A stretch of DNA of 64,000 bases from VAXT01 sp035318925 (GCA_035318925.1 DATHDS010000014.1:62001-126000), one strand, 5' to 3'. Counted from the stretch's first letter, positions 53,109 to 62,344 are shown. Numbers and translations are program-made. The notes: generated from the sequence alone by a model not told the origin.

Positions 53109-53994
53109 GCTCGTTCTCGCCATCTTCGGCCCGACGGGCTCCGGCAAGAGCGGCGTTGCCCAGGCTCTGGCCGAGCGAATTCCCGCAGAGATCGTCTCGG
53201 CGGACTCGATGCAGGTCTATCGCGGCCTGCCGATCCTCACGAACCAGTCGCCCGGGCGACTGGTCGGGATCTGGCCGCTCGAACACGAGGCCTCCGTAGG
53301 CGAGTACCAGCAGCTGGCACACGCGGCAATCGACGAGATCCTCGCGTCCGGCCGTACTCCGGTCGTCGTCGGCGGCACGGGCCTCTATCTGCGTGCCGCA
53401 CTCGCCGACCTCAGCATCCCGCCGGCGCCGGAGCCCGGCGCGCGCGAGCGGTGGGAGGAGCTGTACGACCGCGAGGGCGCCGAGCGAGCACATGCGATGC
53501 TCGCCCTGGCCGACCCCGAGGCTGCCGCCGCAGTTCATCTGAACGACCGGCGACGGGTCGTTCGTGGCCTCGAGTTGGCCGGACTGGGCCGCGAGCGCGA
53601 GCGCCTCTGGACCGACGAGACGCGACATCCGACGCTCGTGTTCGGCCTCGAGGTGGACAAGGCGGAGCTCGAGCGCCGGCTCGCAGTGCGCGCGCGGGCC
53701 ATGTTCGACGCGGGCGTGCGGCAGGAGGTGGAACGCGCGCTCGCAGCCGGCATCTCTCCGACCGCGAGGTACGCCCACGGCATCGCAGACGTCGCAGAGC
53801 ACCCCGACGACGACGCCGCCATCGAGGCGATCGTCGCGCGCGGGAAGCGCTACGCGGCGTACCAGCGCAAATGGATGCGCCGGATTCCGAGCCTTGTTAG
53901 CCTGCCTGCGGATCGCCCTCCGGGCGACATCGCCGATGCAATTCTCGAAGTGGCACGGGCTCGGCAACGACTACCTGCTGGTCGAGCGGGCTGA
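53101..53994 (+). CDS. miaA: tRNA dimethylallyltransferase
   Basis: MiaA adds a dimethylallyl group to N6 of A37 in tRNAs that read UNN codons, the substrate later used by MiaB. The 297-residue protein has the P-loop GPTGSGKSGVAQAL, the SADSMQVYRGL segment, GGTGLYLRAALADL and the tRNA-binding RHPTLVFGLEVDK region, ending with the conserved RYAAYQRKWMRR. GTG 53101 is chosen (8-base overlap with the phosphatase stop); GTG 53089 in the same frame is an alternative. dapF starts inside its end. Confidence 0.93.
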   Translation: MTELVLAIFGPTGSGKSGVAQALAERIPAEIVSADSMQVYRGLPILTNQSPGRLVGIWPLEHEASVGEYQQLAHAAIDEILASGRTPVVVGGTGLYLRAALADLSIPPAPEPGARERWEELYDREGAERAHAMLALADPEAAAAVHLNDRRRVVRGLELAGLGRERERLWTDETRHPTLVFGLEVDKAELERRLAVRARAMFDAGVRQEVERALAAGISPTARYAHGIADVAEHPDDDAAIEAIVARGKRYAAYQRKWMRRIPSLVSLPADRPPGDIADAILEVARARQRLPAGRAG

Positions 53995-54718
53995 GCTTGC
54001 CTTCCCGCTGACGCCCGAGCGGGTGCAGAAGATCTGCGATTACCACTTCGGGGTCGGCTCCGACGGCATCGTCGAGGTCACCTCTGCGAACGGCGACGCT
54101 GCCGAGGTCATCATCTGGAACCCCGACGGCTCGACTGCCGAACTCTCCGGCAACGGGACGAGGATTGCCGCCCGCTGGCTCGCCCGCCGGAGCGGCGCCG
54201 GCACGGTGCGAATCTCGGTCGGTCCGCGCGAAGTCGTCGCGGAGATGCGCGCGGGCAGGCAGGTCGAGATGGACATGGGCGCGGTCGACGTGGGGGAGCT
54301 CGAGACAATCGACGTCGCGGGCGAGCCCGTCGAGCTCGTTCCCGTTTCGGTCGGCAACCCGCACGCGGTCATCCGGCGCGAGCCCGACCGCGAGGAGCTG
54401 CTGCGGCTCGGGCCGCTCGTCGAGCGTCACGAGCGGTTCCCGGAACGGACGAACGTCCAGCTCGTGCGCGTGGACGGCCCGAACGACGTCACCGTCGCCG
54501 TCTGGGAGCGGGGAGCGGGGGAGACCCTCTCGTCCGGAACGAGCGCGGTCGCTGTCGCCAGCGCCGCCGTGCAGCAGGGATGGTGCGAGAGCCCGGTCAC
54601 CGTCCATCTCGCGGGCGGCGACCTCGTCGTCACCATCGACGACGATATGAACGCGCGCCTGGTCGGCCCAGCCGAGGAGATCTGCCGCCTTGACCTATCA
54701 GAGGAGTTCGAGCTGTGA
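53936..54718 (+). CDS. dapF: Diaminopimelate epimerase-like protein with Ser at both catalytic Cys positions
   Basis: DapF turns LL-DAP into meso-DAP. The 260-residue protein has both epimerase half-domains: HGLGNDYLLV at the start, NPDGSTAELSGNGTR at about 62-76 and WERGAGETLSSGTSA at about 190-204. In characterised enzymes the catalytic cysteines sit in CGNG and in ACGSG/SCGTG; here both are Ser (Ser71 and Ser200). Context argues for a real role, since dapL follows with GTGA overlap. Function as an epimerase is therefore likely but unproven. The ATG lies in the miaA end; the frame is open further up. Confidence 0.87.
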   Translation: MQFSKWHGLGNDYLLVERAELAFPLTPERVQKICDYHFGVGSDGIVEVTSANGDAAEVIIWNPDGSTAELSGNGTRIAARWLARRSGAGTVRISVGPREVVAEMRAGRQVEMDMGAVDVGELETIDVAGEPVELVPVSVGNPHAVIRREPDREELLRLGPLVERHERFPERTNVQLVRVDGPNDVTVAVWERGAGETLSSGTSAVAVASAAVQQGWCESPVTVHLAGGDLVVTIDDDMNARLVGPAEEICRLDLSEEFEL

Positions 54719-55872
54719 GATTCGCGAAGCGGCTCGACGCGGTGCCCCCGTACCTCTTCGCGGAGCTCGAGCGCAAGGTGTCCGAGGCCGAGCGGGCCGG
54801 AATCGACGTCATCAGCCTCGGTATCGGCGACCCGGACCTGCCGACACCACCGGAGGTGATCGACGCGCTGGCGGAGGCCGCGCACGATCCGCGTACCCAC
54901 CAGTACCCGACGAACCACGGCACGGACGAGTTTCGGGCCGCCGCGGCGGACTTCTACCGGGACCGCTTCCACGTCGAGCTCGACCCGGACGGCGAGGTGA
55001 TCCCCGTGCTCGGAGGCAAGGAGGGCGTCGGTCACATCGCACTCGCCTGCCTGGATCCGGGCGAGACCTGCCTCGCTCCCGATCCCGGGTACCCGCCCTA
55101 CACCTCCGGCCCCCTGTTCGCCGGCGCGACCGTCCACTACCTGCCGCTGCGCGAAGAGAACGCGTTCCTGCCCGACCTCGAAAGCGCGCCGGAAGCGAGG
55201 CTCCTCTACCTCAACTACCCGAACAACCCCACGGGAGCCACCGCCGACCTCGACTTCTTCGCGCGGGCCGTCGACTTCGCCCGCGAGCGCGACCTCGTCG
55301 TCGTACACGACAACGCCTATTCCGAGGTCGCCTTCGACGGCTATCGCCCTCCGAGCTTCCTCGAGACGCCGGGCGCAAAGGACATCGGCGTGGAGATCTT
55401 CTCCCTCTCCAAGGGCTGGAACATGACCGGCTGGCGGGCCGCGCTCGTGGCGGGGAACGCCGAGATCGTCGACGCATATCGGCGGTTGAAGACGAACCTC
55501 GACTCCGGGATGTCCGGAGCCGTCCAGCACGCCGCGGCCGTTGCGCTCACGGACTCGCGCGAGTTCCCGCGTGAGATCTCCGAGGTCTATGCCCGCCGCC
55601 GCGATCTGCTCGCGGAAGGGCTGGAGGCGATCGGGCTCGAGTTCAAGCGTCCGCGGGCGACGCCCTACTTCTGGGTGCGCGTGCCCGAGGGCCACACGTC
55701 GGCGTCGTTCACCGAGCTCGTGCTCGACCAGGCCTCGGTGCTCGTCTCGCCGGGAGATGCGTACGGACCGAGCGGGGAGGGGTACGTCCGTCTGTCGCTG
55801 ACAGTTCCAGATTCACGCCTGGAAGAAGCGGTTCGCCGGATCACTGAAGCGCTGGTCATAATTCAGTCGTGA
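54715..55872 (+). CDS. dapL: LL-diaminopimelate aminotransferase
   Basis: DapL converts tetrahydrodipicolinate directly to LL-DAP with glutamate, bypassing the succinylase or acetylase steps. The 385-residue PLP enzyme has GIGDPDLPTP near the start, YPNNPTGATADL, the PLP Lys in SLSKGWNMTGWR and RLSLTVPDSRLEEA. It sits directly after dapF and completes, with dapA and dapB in this window, the aminotransferase route. The GTG start overlaps dapF by 4 bases; the stop overlaps hflX by 4. Confidence 0.93.
   Translation: MRFAKRLDAVPPYLFAELERKVSEAERAGIDVISLGIGDPDLPTPPEVIDALAEAAHDPRTHQYPTNHGTDEFRAAAADFYRDRFHVELDPDGEVIPVLGGKEGVGHIALACLDPGETCLAPDPGYPPYTSGPLFAGATVHYLPLREENAFLPDLESAPEARLLYLNYPNNPTGATADLDFFARAVDFARERDLVVVHDNAYSEVAFDGYRPPSFLETPGAKDIGVEIFSLSKGWNMTGWRAALVAGNAEIVDAYRRLKTNLDSGMSGAVQHAAAVALTDSREFPREISEVYARRRDLLAEGLEAIGLEFKRPRATPYFWVRVPEGHTSASFTELVLDQASVLVSPGDAYGPSGEGYVRLSLTVPDSRLEEAVRRITEALVIIQS
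55857..55862 (+). promoter_or_regulatory. Candidate -10 element for hflX
   Basis: CATAAT, close to TATAAT, followed by 6 bases and the GTG at 55869. It lies in the end of dapL and would give hflX an internal promoter. Confidence 0.4.
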
Positions 55873-57200
55873 CACAACGCCAGACGGATCCCGCCCCGGG
55901 CGTGGAGCCCGAGCGGGGATTCATCGTCGCCGTGCTGGCTCCTGGGGTCAACGAGCAGGACGAGCTCGATGAGCTGCGTGAGCTTTCGCGTGCCGCGGGC
56001 GTGGAGCCGGTGGGCGAGCTCGTCCAGCGCCGCGCGCGGCCCGACGAGCGCACCTACGTCGGCAAGGGAAAGCTGAGGGAGCTGCAGGCGCAGTTCGTCG
56101 AGACTCGCGCCGAATCGCTCCTCGTCGACGACGAGCTCAACCCCGGCCAGCAGCGTCAGCTCGAAGATGCGTTGTCGGCGCGCGTCGTCGACCGCACGCA
56201 GCTGATCCTCGACATCTTCGCCCAGCACGCCCGCAGCGCCGAGGGCAAGCTACAGGTCGAGCTCGCCCAGCTCGAGTACAACCTCCCGCGCATGCGGGGG
56301 ATGTGGCAGCACCTCGAGCGCCTCGGCGGCGGCTTGGGCGCGGTCGGCGGTGGAGTGGGAACGAGAGGCCCTGGCGAATCCCAGCTCGAGACCGACCGGC
56401 GGCTGGCGGGACGGCGGATCACGCTGCTGCGCCGACGGTTGAAGGACGTGAGCCGGCATCGCGCGACAAGGCGAAAGGAGCGCGAGCGCTCCGAGGTCCC
56501 CACGGTCGCGCTTGCCGGGTACACGAACGTTGGCAAGTCCACGCTCTTGAACCGCCTGACAGACGCCGGGGTGTCGGTCAACGACCGCCTCTTCGAGACG
56601 CTCGATCCGACGACGCGCGGCTTCGAGTACGACGGCCGCCGGTACCTCGTCACCGACACCGTCGGTTTCATCCGCCGCCTTCCGCATGACCTCGTCGAGG
56701 GCTTCGCCGCGACGCTCGAGGAGACGCTCAGAGCCGACCTCGTGCTGCACGTCGTCGACGCATCGGTCTCCGAGGACCAGCTGGAAGCGATGACCAAGGC
56801 TGTCGAATCCGTGCTAGCCGAGATCGGCGCCGATGAGCTGCCGTTGCTGATCGTGCTCAACAAGATCGACCACGTCGACCCACTCGGTCGCCGACGGCTG
56901 ACGAACCGCTTCCCCGGAGCGCCGCACGTCTCCGCGCACACCGGCGAAGGCATGGAGGACCTTCGAGCCACGGTCGCCGCGCATTTCGCCGAGCGGTTCG
57001 AGGCCGTGCGCCTGTTGCTGCCCTACGAGGACGGAGGCAAGCTGGCAGAGCTGTACGAGCTCGGAGCGCCGATCGACGAGCGGATCGACAAACCGGAAGG
57101 AGTCTTCGTGCGGGCCCGCCTCGGGCATGCCGACCTGCGGCGATTCGCACCCTTCCTCGTACTCGAGGAAGATGAGGCCTCGCAAGGGCGACGACGGTGA
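55869..57200 (+). CDS. hflX: Ribosome-associated GTPase HflX
   Basis: HflX is a GTPase that rescues stalled or heat-damaged 70S ribosomes by splitting them. The 443-residue protein has the HflX N-terminal domain (YVGKGKLRELQAQF, DDELNPGQQRQLEDA, QHARSAEGKLQVELAQLEYN) and a G domain with GYTNVGKSTLLN, TLDPTTRGFEYDG, DTVGFIRRLPHDLVEGFAATLEE and NKIDHV. GTGA overlaps link it to dapL and to dut. Confidence 0.96.
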   Translation: MTQRQTDPAPGVEPERGFIVAVLAPGVNEQDELDELRELSRAAGVEPVGELVQRRARPDERTYVGKGKLRELQAQFVETRAESLLVDDELNPGQQRQLEDALSARVVDRTQLILDIFAQHARSAEGKLQVELAQLEYNLPRMRGMWQHLERLGGGLGAVGGGVGTRGPGESQLETDRRLAGRRITLLRRRLKDVSRHRATRRKERERSEVPTVALAGYTNVGKSTLLNRLTDAGVSVNDRLFETLDPTTRGFEYDGRRYLVTDTVGFIRRLPHDLVEGFAATLEETLRADLVLHVVDASVSEDQLEAMTKAVESVLAEIGADELPLLIVLNKIDHVDPLGRRRLTNRFPGAPHVSAHTGEGMEDLRATVAAHFAERFEAVRLLLPYEDGGKLAELYELGAPIDERIDKPEGVFVRARLGHADLRRFAPFLVLEEDEASQGRRR

Positions 57201-57631
57201 CAGAGCTGCCGATCCAGCGGTTGCGCGACGAAGCGGTCGCGCCCACCCAGGCGTATCCGGGTGATGCGGGGCTCGACCTGTCCGCATGTGAGCGCGTGGA
57301 GCTCGGGCCCGGGGAGCGGGGCGTTGTCGGCACCGGCCTCGCGGTCGCCATCCCCGAGGGCCACGCCGGCTACGTCCAGCCGCGCTCCGGACTGGCCGCA
57401 GAGCACGGAGTCACGATCCTCAATTCCCCCGGCCTGATCGACGCCGGGTACCGCGGGGAGCTGCGGGTCGTCCTGCACAACACAGACCTGAAGACGCCCT
57501 TCGTCGTCGAGCCGGGGATGCGCATCGCCCAACTCGTCGTCCTGCCGCTCGCGGACATCGAGCCCGTCGAGGTGGCGGAGCTGCCGGCGAGCGAGCGCGG
57601 CGTGCGCGGCTTCGGCTCGTCGCGGGTGTAA
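57197..57631 (+). CDS. dut: Deoxyuridine 5'-triphosphate nucleotidohydrolase
   Basis: dUTPase hydrolyses dUTP to dUMP, keeping uracil out of DNA and supplying dTMP synthesis. The five trimeric dUTPase motifs are present: AGLDLSACE, VQPRSGLAAEHGV, NSPGLIDAGYRGEL, MRIAQLVVLP and the C-terminal RGVRGFGSSRV arm. The length of 144 residues is normal. It overlaps hflX by 4 bases and shares its last base with the NUDIX gene. Confidence 0.95.
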   Translation: MTELPIQRLRDEAVAPTQAYPGDAGLDLSACERVELGPGERGVVGTGLAVAIPEGHAGYVQPRSGLAAEHGVTILNSPGLIDAGYRGELRVVLHNTDLKTPFVVEPGMRIAQLVVLPLADIEPVEVAELPASERGVRGFGSSRV

Positions 57632-58089
57632 TGGCGACCGAGCCGCGCATCCGGGTCTCCGCGATCCTGCGTTGGGGCGGGCGCTTCCTCCTCATCCGCC
57701 ACGAGAAGGACGGGCGCGAGTACTGGCTGCTGCCGGGGGGTGGGGTCAACTCCGGCGAGAGCCTCGTCCGGGCTCTCCATCGCGAGCTTGCGGAGGAGGT
57801 GGGCGTCTCCGACGAGATCCCGGTCGAGGGCCCGGTCGCGATCGTCGATTCGATCGCGCCGGTGCGCAGCTTCGCGGCCAAGCACGTCGTTCACATCATC
57901 TTCTCGGGCGACCTCGAGGGGCGCTCGCTCGAGGCTGTGACGTCGAAAGACGCCGCCGTTCGGGGCCATCGGCTGTTCGACGTCGCCGAGTTGGACGAGA
58001 TCGTCCTGCATCCGCCCATCCAGCGTTTCCTGGGCCGTTGGCGCCCGGGCGACCCCGTGGTCTACCTCGGGGCTCTCTGGGCTCCATAG
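57631..58089 (+). CDS. NUDIX hydrolase
   Basis: This 152-residue protein has the NUDIX box GGGVNSGESLVRALHRELAEEVGV (GX5EX7REUXEEXGU) near 35-58, preceded by a strand with REYWLLPGG. It would cleave a nucleoside diphosphate linked to another group; the substrate is not told by sequence. Its ATG overlaps the dut stop by one base, which suggests nucleotide-pool cleaning together with dUTPase. Confidence 0.9.
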   Translation: MATEPRIRVSAILRWGGRFLLIRHEKDGREYWLLPGGGVNSGESLVRALHRELAEEVGVSDEIPVEGPVAIVDSIAPVRSFAAKHVVHIIFSGDLEGRSLEAVTSKDAAVRGHRLFDVAELDEIVLHPPIQRFLGRWRPGDPVVYLGALWAP

Positions 58090-58125
58090 GGCGTCTCAGC
58101 GCCTCGTACGGCATTTCGCTGCCAC

Positions 58126-58154
58126 TTGACTCGTCTCATCACCGGTGAGACCCT
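58126..58154 (+). promoter_or_regulatory. Promoter of the patatin-like gene with an operator-like palindrome in the spacer
   Basis: TTGACT (58126-58131) and GACCCT (58149-58154) are 17 bp apart, and the GTG at 58164 follows 9 bases later. The spacer holds GTCTCA (58133-58138) and TGAGAC (58146-58151), with TCACCGGTGA at 58139-58148 as a perfect palindrome within. This is a likely repressor site. Confidence 0.45.
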
Positions 58155-58163
58155 TGCCCGAGC

Positions 58164-61100
58164 GTGGCAGGCGACCCTCCGGGAACCGCCGAGGACACAG
58201 CGAAGCCGACCGGCATGCCCTCGGACAAGCGGCCTGCGATCCGTGGCCGGGCTTGGGCAGAGACCGAAGAAGAGGTGCGGCTCGCCATGGGCTGGAACGG
58301 CGGTGTCAGCCTCGCGATCTGGATGGGCGGCGTCGCCGTCGAGCTCGACGAAGCGCGCAGGACGAGCCCGGGGGCAAGCGCTGACCCGCCACCGGCGTCG
58401 ACCTCGGCTCTCTACAGCGCCCTTGCCAAAGCCTTCAACAGGCGCCTGGTCATCGACATTCTCACCGGAGCGAGCGCCGGCGGCCTCAATGGAGCACTGC
58501 TCGCCGGAGTGATCGTGCACGGCAAGGAGCTGCGCCCCGAGTTCCTCCGAGAGAGGTGGCTCGACATCGGGGACTTTGGCAGCCTCCTCAAGCCGATCGA
58601 CGAACAAAAGCCCACCTCCGTGATGCAGGGGCAGAAGTTCTTCAACGCGGTGAAGAAGGCATTCGCCGACCTGCTCGAGAGCGAGGAGCCTCCCAAGCCC
58701 GCCGTCGAAGATGAACTGCTTCCGGTGCTCCTCGACGTGCAAGTCACCAACGTCGTCGGCCATCAACGCCAGTTCGTCGATGACTGGGGCCTGACCTTTT
58801 ACGCACTCGAGCACCGGGCACCCATTCAGTTTCGAAAGTGGCGGCAGTTCGACGCGCTTTCTCTGGCGACTGCGGCGCGCGCATCCGCCTCCTTTCCCGG
58901 CGCGTTCGAGTCGGTGAAAATCGCCGACTCGAACGCAGATGCACTCGTCGTCCCGCATACGACATGGGCCGTCGACGGTGGGCTCCTGGAGAACGCGCCG
59001 ATCCGGCAAGCGATCGAACTGATCCCGCAGCGGCCTGCATCGGGCCCGGTGACGAGGTATGTCTGCTACGTCAACGCCGCGCCGACGAGCCCCCAGGAAA
59101 TGCATGAGATCGATCAACCCGATCTACGCAAGGTGATCGGCTACGCGATCAACCTTCCCCGGACGGGGCGGGTCGTCGATCAGCTCTACGCGCTCGAAGA
59201 AGCAACACGCAGGGCCGGTCTCACCGCGACGATCGGATGCGAGCTCGTCAACCTCGAGACAGAGGATCTCTTGCGGACCGCGGAAGGGCTGCTCCCGGCC
59301 TACCAGCGCCGCCGGGCCGCTCTGTCGCTCGAGGAGCTGCTCTCGGTTCGCGGTGCGGGAGGGCCCGGCCGGGCGCATCGGACGCTCGAGGTGCTCGCCA
59401 AGGATGCGAACGCCCCTGACGACCTGGCACGAGGCGCGGCCAAGCTGCCGTGGATTCCGGCCGGCACGGAAGATGTCGAAGGGGCAACGTCGGAAGATCG
59501 CCCTTGGCGCTGGGGGACACGAGCCGCCCAGCGCATCATCCAACTCGAGCTCGATCTGCTTCGCGACGCGCTGCTCGGTCTCGCGTCGCCAGCGGCGGCA
59601 ACGACGATCTTCGGCGCGCGGCAGGACCTCGACCAAGCGATGGCTCGCCTCGAGACGACGCGACTCGAGTTCCTCGCCCCCGACGGACAGCCGGCGACGC
59701 AAGCGCAGAACCTCTTGAAAGACGATCGCGCCGTTCGGGAAAAGGCGCTCTCCGAACTGGCACTGGCCGCGAAGTCGAGCGGCGACGTGGCGAGGCAGCA
59801 GGTTGAGTCAGCGACCGCGGTCTTCTATCGAGCGTTCAGCGCGGTGGCGCCGGAGAAGGCCGCTCGTCTATTCGCTCCGCTTCCCGATCCCGAGGGAACG
59901 CAGCAAGAGCGCGAGCACGGTGAGGAGCCTCTTCCTGAAGACGGAGTTCCACCGGACAGGTTGCGCGCGTTCGTCGTGCGGGCGCTGGCCGTCGAGCTGA
60001 TCAGGCGCTCGCTCAGCGACGACCTCGACATCGAGTCGGCACAAACGCTGCACGTCGCTCAACTGACACCGCTCACCGAGTCGCCGCTCTTCGATCGCGG
60101 TTATCCAAGTGGACCGTGCAAGCCACCGCAAAACGCACAACCGGTTCCGCCGAAAGCCGACAAGGAGCTTGGGCCGGCGCTCGGGAGCGAAAAGCTCGCC
60201 GGCGTGCGGCTTGGGCACTTCGCCGGCTTCTACCGGCGCAGCTGGCGCGAGAACGACTTCATGTGGGGCCGCCTCGACGGCGCCGCGATGATCGCCCGAC
60301 TCCTGATCGACACCAACCGTGCCCAAGCGCGGGCCGAGGCCGCCGAAGCCGACGACCAGAAGCCCTGGTCGATCCTCGCCGACGCGCTGCTCGCAACAGA
60401 AGGAGTCGCGACGGCCGACGAGGACCGCCTGGCCCTGATCGAGGAGCATCTCGGCAAGCAACAGGACCTGCGGGCGGCACTCGTATCGAGGCTCGAGAAC
60501 GACCTCACGCACGGGAGCGGCGAGCTGACTCGGTCGCTCGTCGCGCGTGCCCTCCAGTATCAGATCCTCCGCGAGGAGCTGCCTGCGCTGCTCGACGCGG
60601 TTGACAAAGACCGCACGGCCGGCGCCTCGCTCTCACCCGTTCGCAAGTGGAGTGTCTCGGGCTCGCTCGACGAGATCATCGCCAAGCTCCGCACCGGGCG
60701 CGGCGATGCGTCTCTGCCGGCCCTGCTCGGCGCCGATGATCGAGACGAGGCGACGAGCCAACTCGCCCTCCGGACGTTGTCGCACACGCTGCTCGTCGCA
60801 ACCGCAGCGCTGGGAGGCGCGGTGCCACTCGGACGGCTCCTGCAGCCACTCCGCGTGCCGCTGCTGTCGATCCAGGGCTCCACGGCAAAGCGGCCGCTCG
60901 ACCGAATCGCCGCCGCGATCGCCTTCACCGGCGCTGCCTGGTTCGTGAATGCTCGGCTGCTCGCGCTCATCCAGGGCGACAGCGATCCGTCGCGCATCTC
61001 GCCAGACGGCAAGGTTCCGATCAACGCTCTCTGGACGAGCTCGGTCCTCGCCTACATCGTCAGCGCGCTCGCGGTGCTCGGTTTCGCCGCCGTGCCGTCG

Positions 61101-61562
61101 CTGCGCGCCATACGAAGTAGACGCTGGCGCCGGATCCTCCTGCAGGGCCCGGTCGGGCTGTCGCTGCTCGCGGGCGGCGGCCTCGTTCTCTTCGTGGAAG
61201 CGGTCCGGCGCGCCGGTATGAGTGAAGCGCTCACCACCTGGAGCGCACCCGACTTCGGGACGAAGACGATTCTCTACCTGGTCGCGACTGCCGGAGCGGT
61301 TCAGGTTGCGTCGACCTCGAGCCTCCTCGTCCGTGGTGTCGCTCTTGGCCAGAGCTTCGTGAGGCGCTGGGTCGCCGCCACGTCAGCGATCTACGCGGCA
61401 ATCGCCGTGGCGCTGGCGATCTACGCGGCGAAGCACGGTCTCCCACACAGCTGGTCTCCGCAGACGTGGCGGCGGGTTGCGTTCGTCTGCGCGATCGTCA
61501 CTCCGCTGATCGCGCTCGGCTATGTGCGCTTCTGGGCGGGCTGGAACCGTAAGGGAGATTGA
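58164..61562 (+). CDS. Large membrane patatin-like phospholipase (DUF3376-type)
   Basis: This 1132-residue protein has an N-terminal patatin domain with the oxyanion loop NGGVSLAIWMGG, the nucleophile motif GASAGG (Ser near 104) and the catalytic Asp in VDGGLLENAPI (near 271), so it is an acyl hydrolase of the Ser-Asp dyad type. A long middle region is helical with charged segments, and the last about 250 residues hold six or seven hydrophobic helices, so it is anchored in the membrane. Similar actinobacterial patatin proteins carry DUF3376. The GTG at 58164 follows a good promoter; later ATGs are possible. The substrate is unknown. Confidence 0.87.
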   Translation: MAGDPPGTAEDTAKPTGMPSDKRPAIRGRAWAETEEEVRLAMGWNGGVSLAIWMGGVAVELDEARRTSPGASADPPPASTSALYSALAKAFNRRLVIDILTGASAGGLNGALLAGVIVHGKELRPEFLRERWLDIGDFGSLLKPIDEQKPTSVMQGQKFFNAVKKAFADLLESEEPPKPAVEDELLPVLLDVQVTNVVGHQRQFVDDWGLTFYALEHRAPIQFRKWRQFDALSLATAARASASFPGAFESVKIADSNADALVVPHTTWAVDGGLLENAPIRQAIELIPQRPASGPVTRYVCYVNAAPTSPQEMHEIDQPDLRKVIGYAINLPRTGRVVDQLYALEEATRRAGLTATIGCELVNLETEDLLRTAEGLLPAYQRRRAALSLEELLSVRGAGGPGRAHRTLEVLAKDANAPDDLARGAAKLPWIPAGTEDVEGATSEDRPWRWGTRAAQRIIQLELDLLRDALLGLASPAAATTIFGARQDLDQAMARLETTRLEFLAPDGQPATQAQNLLKDDRAVREKALSELALAAKSSGDVARQQVESATAVFYRAFSAVAPEKAARLFAPLPDPEGTQQEREHGEEPLPEDGVPPDRLRAFVVRALAVELIRRSLSDDLDIESAQTLHVAQLTPLTESPLFDRGYPSGPCKPPQNAQPVPPKADKELGPALGSEKLAGVRLGHFAGFYRRSWRENDFMWGRLDGAAMIARLLIDTNRAQARAEAAEADDQKPWSILADALLATEGVATADEDRLALIEEHLGKQQDLRAALVSRLENDLTHGSGELTRSLVARALQYQILREELPALLDAVDKDRTAGASLSPVRKWSVSGSLDEIIAKLRTGRGDASLPALLGADDRDEATSQLALRTLSHTLLVATAALGGAVPLGRLLQPLRVPLLSIQGSTAKRPLDRIAAAIAFTGAAWFVNARLLALIQGDSDPSRISPDGKVPINALWTSSVLAYIVSALAVLGFAAVPSLRAIRSRRWRRILLQGPVGLSLLAGGGLVLFVEAVRRAGMSEALTTWSAPDFGTKTILYLVATAGAVQVASTSSLLVRGVALGQSFVRRWVAATSAIYAAIAVALAIYAAKHGLPHSWSPQTWRRVAFVCAIVTPLIALGYVRFWAGWNRKGD

Positions 61563-61594
61563 TGAGCGTGTCGGCGACGGTCGGTAGATAGTCC

Positions 61595-62344
61595 TCAGAA
61601 CCGGCCGCCGCGCGATAGGGCGCGCGCCGCCGAGACGAGATGGGCTTCTTGCTCGAGCGCGTCGGGCAGTTCGGCGAGCGCGGGAGACTCACCCCGGTGC
61701 TCGAGGGCCCGCGCCAGTAGCCAGTCAGCGAGCCACGGGTTGCGGGGCAGCAGCGGCCCGTGGAGGTACGTGCCGATCGCCGTTTCGAACCGGCAGCCTT
61801 CGAAGCCACTCGCACCGTCGTTGCCGAAGCCCGCGACGACCCGGCCGAGCGGCTCCGCGCCGGCCTCGAGGCGTGTGAGCCCCGCGTGGTTCTCGAAGCC
61901 GGCGAGCGTATGCTTCTCGCCCGGCTCGAGCTCGCAGTCGAGCAGGCAGTCCCCGATCAGACGCCGCTCGCCCGCGACGGTGTGGAGCGGAAACAGCCCT
62001 GCGCCGGGCAGCTCGGTGCCGGCACGGTCGCGGTAGAAGCCGCCCAGCAGCTGATACCCGCCGCAAACGGCCAGTACGGCGGTACCGCCGCCCACGGCCT
62101 CACGGATCGCAGCGCCCTTCCCCGCGAGGTCCGGTGCGATGAGGGCCTGCTCCCGGTCCTGTCCGCCGCCGATGTAGATGAGGTCGTACCCGTCCGGCCG
62201 CAGCGGCTCACCGAGGCTGACCGGCTCCACCACGAGGTCGATCCCGCGCCAGGCGGCGCGGTTCGCGAGCACCGCGATGTTGCCACGGTCGGCGTAGATG
62301 TTCAGGTACTCGGGGTACAGGTGCGCGACGCTGATCGCCGTCAT
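61595..62344 (-). CDS. gatD: Lipid II isoglutaminyl synthase, glutaminase subunit GatD
   Basis: GatD is a class I glutamine amidotransferase of the CobB/CobQ type that gives ammonia to MurT for amidating the alpha-carboxyl of D-Glu in lipid II. The 249-residue protein has the nucleophile Cys in LAVCGGYQLLGG (near 95), the catalytic His in TYLHGPLLPRNP near the end, and GGGQDREQALI. The ATG at 62344 overlaps the murT stop as ATGA; an upstream open frame is only a shadow in murT. It is the second gene of the murT-gatD pair. Confidence 0.94.
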   Translation of the reverse strand: MTAISVAHLYPEYLNIYADRGNIAVLANRAAWRGIDLVVEPVSLGEPLRPDGYDLIYIGGGQDREQALIAPDLAGKGAAIREAVGGGTAVLAVCGGYQLLGGFYRDRAGTELPGAGLFPLHTVAGERRLIGDCLLDCELEPGEKHTLAGFENHAGLTRLEAGAEPLGRVVAGFGNDGASGFEGCRFETAIGTYLHGPLLPRNPWLADWLLARALEHRGESPALAELPDALEQEAHLVSAARALSRGGRF

